Assembly (NCBI GenBank): GCA_947581905.1
Contig: CANPWC010000005.1
Span: forward strand, 1 to 34,095
DNA length: 34,095 nucleotides
Origin: an uncultured Acetatifactor sp.
GTDB lineage: Bacteria; Bacillota; Clostridia; Lachnospirales; Lachnospiraceae
Direction of reading: 5' to 3'
Shown here: one piece after another, positions 1 through 5,564 of the stretch
Layout of the letters: every line of letters starts with the position of its first letter
How positions within the stretch are numbered: position 1 is the stretch's first letter
The notes under the pieces: model-generated
Told to the model about the DNA's origin: nothing
Seen by the model: the letters and a program-made list of their open reading frames with translations, nothing else
The model's database searches: none
Position numbers and translations under genes: made by a program

Positions 1-960
1 CTGATAGGTAAGGTCGTGCACCGTGCCGTTTTCCTCACAGGGGCTGATTTCCTTAAGGAGCGAGGCAAGCTCCTCTAGGCGGTCGGTATAGCGGCCGTGC
101 AGGTCCAGGTAGGCCTGCTGGGCGTAATAGAGCTTACGCAGCTCCCATTTGCGCCGCTCGTCCTCCGGGATGCGATAGTCGGCATCCTCCTGGCCAGCGC
201 CTGCGAAAAACACGAAAGCCCACAGTTCGGGATAATGGATGTTGACCACGCCTGTCGGGGCCCATACCCAGTTGTCCTCCGGCAAGGGCTGGACGCCGTC
301 TTCGCGCAGGCGCTTATGGAACGTGCCGTCCGCCACGTCCACTTTCCATTGTACACGGGAGAAATTCATGCGGTAATACTCTCCGGGAACGGGAGGCTTC
401 GTGCTTTCGGAGCATTCTTGCAGGGTGGTGAAAGGGATCACGACCTCCACGGACCAGAAATGGTTCTGGCTGCCGGGGCGGTTCAAGGTCCCGTCGATGT
501 GGACCGCGGACCGAAGCCCCTTAAGCTCCAGGCCGTTCACGGGCTTGCCCATGTCGCGGTAAGCCTTGGTCAAGAGCAGGTCCCAGGTGGTATTTAACGC
601 GTTCATTTCATATTCCACATAGACCTGGGTGTCAGAGTCCGGATCGATGAAGATCTCGAAGTCATTGTCACGGAAGATCACGTCATCATGCTCCGTAACG
701 CCTGCCCAGATCTCGTCCCCTTCTAGGAGGGCGGCGATGTAAAGGTTCTCCTGGTTCCAGCAGATCTTCGCACGGGTGCGGAAGCGGGGGACGGGGCGGA
801 TATCGCCCTCGATGTCCGGGAAAGCCTCGGTATAGGGGATTTCTTCCCAAAATTCCTTGTCCAGGCGTCCGTCCAGGACGAAAGGCTTCGGGTTATAGCG
901 GCAGACGTACACGGGCGGGGCGAAGCCCACCGCCGGTACGGGAATGCGGATTTGGTTCAT
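1..960 (-). CDS. CBM9-like carbohydrate-binding protein, 3' end cut off by the window edge
   Basis: An uninterrupted minus-strand frame starts with ATG at 960 (MNQIRIPVPAVGF) and stays open to base 1, giving 320 codons. It is missing from the ORF track because it has no stop inside the window. The region around residues 20-230 looks like a family 9 carbohydrate-binding-like beta-sandwich: FVLDGRLDKEFW near the start, then FRTRAKICWNQENLYIAA, and FRDNDFEIFIDPD, the usual hallmarks of these Firmicutes proteins. No signal peptide is visible, so the protein is probably cytoplasmic or exported by another route. A GAGAGG ribosome site lies 8 nt before the ATG and a good promoter lies about 50 nt upstream. 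It diverges from the GH3 gene, suggesting shared use on plant or host glycans. The substrate is unknown. Family call fairly sure, function unsure. Confidence 0.8.
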   Translation of the reverse strand, partial: MNQIRIPVPAVGFAPPVYVCRYNPKPFVLDGRLDKEFWEEIPYTEAFPDIEGDIRPVPRFRTRAKICWNQENLYIAALLEGDEIWAGVTEHDDVIFRDNDFEIFIDPDSDTQVYVEYEMNALNTTWDLLLTKAYRDMGKPVNGLELKGLRSAVHIDGTLNRPGSQNHFWSVEVVIPFTTLQECSESTKPPVPGEYYRMNFSRVQWKVDVADGTFHKRLREDGVQPLPEDNWVWAPTGVVNIHYPELWAFVFFAGAGQEDADYRIPEDERRKWELRKLYYAQQAYLDLHGRYTDRLEELASLLKEISPCEENGTVHDLTYQ

Positions 961-1010
961 GTCGGTTTCCTCTCTTTCCATAAATGTTGGTATCGTTCTT
1001 CGGTAGGTTG

Positions 1011-1039
1011 ATTATAGCATCTTGCTTGGGGAAAGTAAA
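1011..1039 (-). promoter_or_regulatory. Sigma-A promoter of the CBM9-like gene
   Basis: Read on the minus strand, TTTACT is followed after exactly 17 nt by a perfect TATAAT. The predicted start of transcription is near 1004, leaving a leader of about 45 nt before the ATG at 960. The placement and spacing fit a housekeeping promoter firing away from the GH3 gene. Confidence 0.75.
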
Positions 1040-1080
1040 GCGGGGAAACCAAACAGGTGAAGGAAGCGGCGCGGACCGGC

Positions 1081-1115
1081 TTGTCATTTGCCTTGTCATG
1101 GAAATTCATGGAAAT
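1081..1115. repeat. Phased short direct repeats upstream of the GH3 gene
   Basis: TCATGGAAAT occurs twice head-to-tail with no gap (1096-1105 and 1106-1115), and TTGTCAT occurs twice 12 bp apart (1081-1087 and 1093-1099). They sit 30-70 bp before the GH3 start codon, in the divergent intergenic region where no clear forward promoter could be found. Ten-bp phased repeats of this kind are a common layout for activator sites, but no known motif was recognised. Confidence 0.45.
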
Positions 1116-1147
1116 GTTTGCTTTAGAGATAGAAGAAGGAGGACGAA

Positions 1148-3274
1148 ATGGAGATTACGATGAATCGTGAGAAGCTTTCCGAGTATCGGGAGCGCGCCCG
1201 TAAGCTGGTGGCGCAGATGACCCTGGAGGAAAAGGTGGAACAGACCTTGTATAACGCTCCCGCGATCGAGCGGTTGGGCATCAAGGCCTATAACTGGTGG
1301 AACGAGGCCCTGCACGGCGTGGCGCGGGCGGGCATCGCCACGGTCTTCCCCCAGGCGATCGGGCTGGCGGCCACGTTTGACGAGGATCTGCTTACACAGG
1401 TGGGGGACGCCATATCCACCGAAGCGAGGGCCAAGTTCAACATGCAGCAGGAAAAAGGGGATACCGGCATTTATAAGGGGCTGACCTTCTGGTCCCCCAA
1501 CGTGAACATTTTCCGGGACCCCAGATGGGGGCGCGGCCATGAGACCTACGGGGAGGACCCGTACCTGACCTCCCGGATGGGCGTGGGCTTCATCAAGGGC
1601 ATCCAGGGACATGACGAGAATTACCTGAAGGCGGCAGCCTGCGCCAAGCATGTGGCGGCGCACAGCGGCCCGGAAGGCATCCGGCACAGCTTTGACGCCA
1701 AGGTAAGCAGGCAGGATTTGTTCGAGACCTACCTGCCCGCTTTCAAAGCCTGCATCCAGGACGGCCATGTGGAGGCGGTGATGGGCGCTTACAACTGCAT
1801 CAACGGCGTGCCAAGCTGCGCCAATAAGGAGATCTTCCAGGACATCTTCCGCGGGGAATGGGGGTTTGAGGGGCACGTGGTCAGCGACTGCGGCGCCATC
1901 GAGGACATCCATGCGGGGCACCATATCACGGACACCCCGGTGGAGAGCGCGGCCCTAGCCATGAACAACGGCTGCGACTTAAACTGCGGGCACATGTACT
2001 ATTTCCTGCACCGCGCCCTGAAAGAGGGGATGGTCAAGGAAGAGCGCTTGGATGAAGCCCTGGTCGCCCTGTTCACCTCCCGCATGAAGTTGGGCGTGTT
2101 TGACGAGAAAAAGAAGAATCCTTATGACGACATCCCTTACAGCGTGGTGGACAGCCCTGCCATGCGCGCCTTGAACCGGGACGTGGCTTCTAAGTGCCTG
2201 GTGCTTTTGAAAAATGAAGGGAACCTGCTTCCCCTTGACAAGTCCTCCATCAAGACCGTGGGCGTCATCGGCCCCAACGCCAACAACCGCAAAGCCCTGG
2301 TGGGCAACTACGAAGGCACCGCGTCCCGGTACTGGACGGTGCTGGAAGGCATCCAGGAGTACCTGGGCGACGACGTGCGCGTCCTGGCTTCCGAAGGCTG
2401 CCATTTATATAAGGAAAGAGTGGAAGGGGAAAAGGGCGACCGCCTATCCGAGGTGCGGGGCGTCTGCGACTTAAGCGACGTGGTCATCGTCTGCCTGGGG
2501 CTGGACGCGAGCCTCGAGGGAGAGCAGGGGGACGCCAACAATGAGTATGGAAGCGGCGACAAGCCGACCCTGAACCTGCCCGGGCTGCAGGAAGAGGTGC
2601 TGAAGACGGCGTATGAAAGCGGCAAGCCGGTGGTGCTTTTGCTTCTGTCGGGAAGCGCCCTGTCCGTCAACTGGGCCGATGAGCACATTCCCGCCATCCT
2701 GCAGTGCTGGTACCCTGGCGCGCAGGGAGGGATGGCCATCGCCGAAGCGCTGTTCGGGGACCGCTGCCCGGAGGGCAAGCTTCCGGTGACGTTCTACCGT
2801 TCCACGGAAGAACTGCCTGATTTTACGGATTATAGCATGAAAGGCAGGACATACCGCTACATGAAGCAGGATGCCTTGTATCCTTTCGGCTATGGACTGT
2901 CCTATACGGACTTCGCTTATAGCGACATATGCTTAACGCGCCCGGATGAGGACCCCGGGGCCGCGCTGGTAAGCGCCCGCGTGAAAAATGTGGGAAAATG
3001 CGCCGGCGCGGAGACCGTGCAGGTCTATGTCAAGGTTTGCAAGGAGGGCGCACCGAATTACCAGCTGAAGGGGATCAGCAAAGTGCGCCTTGCGCCGGGG
3101 GAGGAGCGCGAAGTGTCGATCCGCCTGCCCAAGGAGGCGTTCGGGCTGTATGATGAAGAGGGCGTCCTGCGCATCGGGGGAGGCAGGGTCGAGGTCTTCG
3201 TCGGCGGCCAGGCCCCGGATCGGCGAAGCGAGGAACTGACCGGGAAAAAGGTGGCGAAAATCGTCCTGGAATAA
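1148..3274 (+). CDS. Glycoside hydrolase family 3 beta-glycosidase (beta-xylosidase/beta-glucosidase type)
   Basis: This 708-residue protein has the complete GH3 layout: an N-terminal TIM barrel (about 20-300) with YNWWNEALHGVAR at 48-60, FRDPRWGRGHETYGEDP at 122-138 and the KHVAAHSG loop. The nucleophile Asp lies in VVSDCGA (Asp247). A C-terminal alpha/beta domain (about 345-590) carries LEGEQGD near 456, which contains the likely acid/base Glu. A fibronectin-III-like domain starts near 600 (NVGKCAGAETVQVYVK). The YNWWNEALHG motif is typical of Xyl3A-like beta-xylosidases, but related glucosidases and N-acetyl-free exo-enzymes share it, so the substrate stays open. There is no signal peptide, so it is expected to act in the cytosol on imported oligosaccharides. 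Start chosen at 1148: AAGGAGG lies 5 nt upstream, whereas the ATG at 1160 is too far away. It diverges from the CBM9-like gene. Confidence 0.95.
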   Translation: MEITMNREKLSEYRERARKLVAQMTLEEKVEQTLYNAPAIERLGIKAYNWWNEALHGVARAGIATVFPQAIGLAATFDEDLLTQVGDAISTEARAKFNMQQEKGDTGIYKGLTFWSPNVNIFRDPRWGRGHETYGEDPYLTSRMGVGFIKGIQGHDENYLKAAACAKHVAAHSGPEGIRHSFDAKVSRQDLFETYLPAFKACIQDGHVEAVMGAYNCINGVPSCANKEIFQDIFRGEWGFEGHVVSDCGAIEDIHAGHHITDTPVESAALAMNNGCDLNCGHMYYFLHRALKEGMVKEERLDEALVALFTSRMKLGVFDEKKKNPYDDIPYSVVDSPAMRALNRDVASKCLVLLKNEGNLLPLDKSSIKTVGVIGPNANNRKALVGNYEGTASRYWTVLEGIQEYLGDDVRVLASEGCHLYKERVEGEKGDRLSEVRGVCDLSDVVIVCLGLDASLEGEQGDANNEYGSGDKPTLNLPGLQEEVLKTAYESGKPVVLLLLSGSALSVNWADEHIPAILQCWYPGAQGGMAIAEALFGDRCPEGKLPVTFYRSTEELPDFTDYSMKGRTYRYMKQDALYPFGYGLSYTDFAYSDICLTRPDEDPGAALVSARVKNVGKCAGAETVQVYVKVCKEGAPNYQLKGISKVRLAPGEEREVSIRLPKEAFGLYDEEGVLRIGGGRVEVFVGGQAPDRRSEELTGKKVAKIVLE

Positions 3275-3312
3275 GGGCTTTATCGGGATTTGGGCAAGGC
3301 GGGGGCGCGCGG

Positions 3313-3390
3313 CTTCCCCTCCTTGTCCGCCCGGGGAAGAGCGGGAATGCGCCTTACGCGGCATGACCCGGGCCTTGCGCCTGTAAGGCG
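3313..3390 (+). terminator. Two tandem inverted repeats downstream of the GH3 gene
   Basis: CTTCCCC (3313-3319) pairs with GGGGAAG (3333-3339), and CGCCTTAC (3350-3357) pairs perfectly with GTAAGGCG (3383-3390). Neither is followed by a T-run, so this is not a classical intrinsic terminator. It may be a 3'-end-protecting structure or a Rho-assisted end for the GH3 transcript. Low confidence on function, high on the repeats. Confidence 0.4.
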
Positions 3391-3412
3391 GGGGGGGCCT
3401 GCTTCCCGTGGC

Positions 3413-3430
3413 TGTGCATAGATGTGCATA
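3413..3430. repeat. Ten-bp-phased direct repeat upstream of promoter P1
   Basis: TGTGCATA occurs at 3413-3420 and again at 3423-3430, one helical turn apart, followed by the related TGTTGTATA. The pair ends 28 bp before the -35 box of P1, a typical position for an activator such as an AraC-type protein or response regulator. No named binding motif was recognised. Confidence 0.4.
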
Positions 3431-3458
3431 AATGTTGTATAAAAATGGGCTATAATGG

Positions 3459-3487
3459 TTGACAAATTCCCTGAAAAAGAGTAAGAT
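3459..3487 (+). promoter_or_regulatory. Upstream promoter P1 of the solute-binding-protein operon
   Basis: A perfect TTGACA (3459-3464) is separated by 17 nt from TAAGAT (3482-3487, 4 of 6 matches). Initiation is expected near 3494. The resulting RNA would begin with a GCGCC-GGAT-GGCGC hairpin (3497-3510) and meet a terminator-like structure about 100 nt later. Confidence 0.6.
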
Positions 3488-3493
3488 AATGAC

Positions 3494-3594
3494 AGTGCGC
3501 CGGATGGCGCTTCATAGCGGAGTTCTTAGACTGGCAACGACGAGGCTGCTTTATTTGTGGATTTGGCAAATTGTCGCTGCTTTTTCTTTTTTTT
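3494..3594 (+). ncRNA. Candidate short attenuated leader or small RNA from P1
   Basis: Between the predicted P1 start and the T-run at 3581-3594 lies a roughly 100-nt segment with no plausible ORF. It contains a 5' hairpin (GCGCC/GGCGC with a GGAT loop) and a 3' terminator-like hairpin. It matched no riboswitch or sRNA family that I can recall. It could be an attenuated leader whose read-through feeds the operon, or a free-standing small RNA. This is inferred from structure only. Confidence 0.35.
3534..3594 (+). terminator. Intrinsic terminator/attenuator between P1 and P2
   Basis: GCAACGAC (3534-3541) pairs with GTCGCTGC (3573-3580) with one A-C mismatch, and an inner ATTTG/CAAAT pairing is possible. 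The right arm is followed at once by T5-C-T8 (3581-3594). It lies upstream of promoter P2, so it would stop P1 transcripts but leave P2 transcripts untouched. Confidence 0.55.
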
Positions 3595-3689
3595 GTGCAA
3601 GATGTCCGTAAATCATCATCAAAATAACAAACATCATCCCCATAAAAGTAATATTATAAACAAAAAATGAAGAATTATTAAAAAAGAAA

Positions 3690-3718
3690 TTGACAAATTG
3701 TTTAATAAGGCGTATAGT
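3690..3718 (+). promoter_or_regulatory. Main promoter P2 of the solute-binding-protein operon
   Basis: Perfect TTGACA (3690-3695), 17-nt spacer, TATAGT (3713-3718, 5 of 6 matches). The 30 bp just upstream are almost pure A/T with A-tracts, resembling an UP element. This is one of the strongest promoters in the window, fitting the high demand for a binding protein. The predicted start near 3725 gives a leader of about 165 nt. Confidence 0.8.
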
Positions 3719-3742
3719 AAATACAGTCTTTAACTTTGACTG

Positions 3743-3800
3743 TTCGTGCGTCCTAACATGTATTGCCCACATCGTCAAATGTGCGCACGGGACGGACGAA
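3743..3800 (+). promoter_or_regulatory. Structured 5' leader of the operon mRNA
   Basis: TTCGTGCGTCC (3743-3753) pairs with GGACGGACGAA (3790-3800) over 10 of 11 positions (one G-G mismatch), and CACAT/ATGTG (3768-3772 with 3779-3783) forms an inner stem. A separate 8-bp palindrome AACGCGTT sits at 3858-3865, just before the ribosome site, and could be a repressor operator. No known riboswitch class was recognised. Confidence 0.4.
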
Positions 3801-3891
3801 GGAAGAGGATAGCAATGGTCCCGATTGAGGGAGCAGTCGGTGCCTTTGTTATAGAGAAACGCGTTAAGCGTAATTTTAAAGGAGGATTATA

Positions 3892-5457
3892 ATGAAGAAG
3901 AAGTCAATCATGAAGTTCTGCGCCATTGCTTTAACAGTGGCAATGATGGGCACTCTGGTTGCTTGCGGCGGCGGCGACACCCCTGCGGATGACTCCAGCA
4001 GCAGCACCGGCACCGGTACGGAAGCCCCTGCGGACAGCACCGGCACAGAGACCCCTGCGGACGAGACAACCCCTGCGGACGATGCGGCTCCTGCGGACGA
4101 CGCAACCGATGATCAGGCTGCAGCCCCTGAGGAGACCTACGATTTCGGCGGCCAGGTCGTCAAGGTTTACGGAGGCGACTGGAACAAGCTGAATCCGGAC
4201 TCCACCGACGACAACACGCTGGCCCTGGATGCGGCAGCCGCTGTTGAAGCGAAGTACAACATCGACCTGGTTTACAACAACCCTGGTGACGATGGATACA
4301 ACCTGGCTGATCTGCTGATCAGCTCCTACAACGCTGGTGAGAGCGCGGTTGACATTTGCGCCGGCACGCCTGACGGCCTTATCTCCCTGATCGGCTCTAA
4401 GGTTATCGCTGACATCACGGATTCTTACCAGGAACTGGAAGTCGGCTCCGTTTACACCGACGCCGTTTCATGGAAGGGTCATGTATATGGCCTGACCTTC
4501 GATAACATCGGCGACGTTTACGTTCTGGCTTACAGCCGTGACTATTTGGATCAGATCGGTATGGAAGTAACCCCTACCGAGAAGTTCATGAACGGCGAGT
4601 GGAGCTATGACGATGTGATCGAGTACTTTACCGAGATGAAGTCCAAACTCCCTGAGGGCGTATATCCTATCGGTACCCATTACTTCCATTGGGCTTGTAT
4701 GGCAGGCGCTGCCAACGGCGGCGTTCCCGCGGTCAGCTCTGACGGCGTGATCGGAATCACGGATGAGCATTACATTGAAGCTATGGAGTTCTACAAAGAG
4801 CTGATGGATCTTGGCCTGGCTGCTCCTATCACTTTCGAGCATGATGATGCCGGCACGATCACGAACGATAATGTTCCTTATGGCTCTGGCGGACTGAACA
4901 CCCAGTATGTGATGACCATGCTGGAGGCTTGGCAGCTTTCCGGTTTGACCGATTCCATCGGCCAGTTCGGCATCACCTTCTGGCCTTGGGGCGATTCCGT
5001 TACCTGTGATGGCGACTACACCACCTTGAGCGACAACTACAAGCTGGCCCAGGCTTACTGGGGACCTTCTTTCGTTATGGCTGACGCTGCCCAGAGGACC
5101 GGCATCGACAACATCACCCTGTTAAAGATCGCTATGGATTACTTTGGCGGACTTGATCCCAACAGGACCACCAAGATGCATGCGGTTTGGGAAGCTGAGC
5201 AGGCTGGCGAGACCCCTGTAATCGGATTTAATGCCGGCGCTGCCAGGGACTTCTGCACCGAAGAAGACATCGCTCTGTATGACTGGGCACACACCAGGGT
5301 CATTTATGAGTGGGCGAAGCCTTTCGATGATGGCGGCGTGCTGAATGTATGGATGAACGCGGCTTACATCATGGATGGCCAGGATGCAAGGAGCACGGCC
5401 GAGAGCTATGCGTCTGAAGGCCTTGCGAAGATGCAGGAAATGGGCATCGTTGACTAA
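3892..5457 (+). CDS. Carbohydrate ABC transporter solute-binding lipoprotein
   Basis: This 521-residue protein starts with a lipoprotein signal (KKK basic start, hydrophobic stretch, lipobox LVAC with Cys25). A low-complexity linker follows to about residue 80, rich in P-A-D-D/T repeats, which would hold the binding domain away from the membrane and through the cell wall. The rest (about 83-520) has the size and look of a family 1 extracellular sugar-binding protein (VKVYGGDWNKLNPD, then alternating Rossmann-like lobes). The start is supported by AAAGGAGG 6 nt upstream. It is the first gene after promoter P2 and is followed by a large hairpin that may raise its mRNA level relative to the permeases. 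It probably delivers ligand to permease pair 2 or pair 1. The ligand is unknown; a beta-mannoside is a guess from the nearby GH130. Confidence 0.9.
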   Translation: MKKKSIMKFCAIALTVAMMGTLVACGGGDTPADDSSSSTGTGTEAPADSTGTETPADETTPADDAAPADDATDDQAAAPEETYDFGGQVVKVYGGDWNKLNPDSTDDNTLALDAAAAVEAKYNIDLVYNNPGDDGYNLADLLISSYNAGESAVDICAGTPDGLISLIGSKVIADITDSYQELEVGSVYTDAVSWKGHVYGLTFDNIGDVYVLAYSRDYLDQIGMEVTPTEKFMNGEWSYDDVIEYFTEMKSKLPEGVYPIGTHYFHWACMAGAANGGVPAVSSDGVIGITDEHYIEAMEFYKELMDLGLAAPITFEHDDAGTITNDNVPYGSGGLNTQYVMTMLEAWQLSGLTDSIGQFGITFWPWGDSVTCDGDYTTLSDNYKLAQAYWGPSFVMADAAQRTGIDNITLLKIAMDYFGGLDPNRTTKMHAVWEAEQAGETPVIGFNAGAARDFCTEEDIALYDWAHTRVIYEWAKPFDDGGVLNVWMNAAYIMDGQDARSTAESYASEGLAKMQEMGIVD

Positions 5458-5494
5458 TTTGTTCCGACACACAACTGAAGTATGATTCATGACG

Positions 5495-5538
5495 CTATGT
5501 GGCTGTTGTCCTGCCTTGCGCAGGCTGCAGTCACATAG
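5495..5538 (+). other. Intercistronic stem-loop after the first binding-protein gene
   Basis: CTATGTGGCTG (5495-5505) pairs with CAGTCACATAG (5528-5538) over 11 bp with one G-U, and CCTGC/GCAGG (5510-5514 with 5520-5524) forms an inner stem. No T-run follows. Such hairpins between a binding-protein gene and its permeases commonly protect the upstream mRNA from 3' decay, giving an excess of binding protein. The GTG start listed in the ORF track at 5499 falls inside this stem, another reason to reject it. Confidence 0.6.
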
Positions 5539-5564
5539 TGCTAAGAAATGGAAGGGCTGATGGG

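Noticed and set aside
3551-3778. 75-residue minus-strand ORF in the control region.
   Set aside because: It overlaps promoter P2 and the T-run, is AT-driven, and shows no ribosome site or family resemblance.
5499-5564. GTG start of the 1004-residue ORF at 5499.
   Set aside because: It lies inside an 11-bp stem, lacks a ribosome site, and would put a Cys-containing unlikely peptide before the basic membrane-anchor start at 5565.
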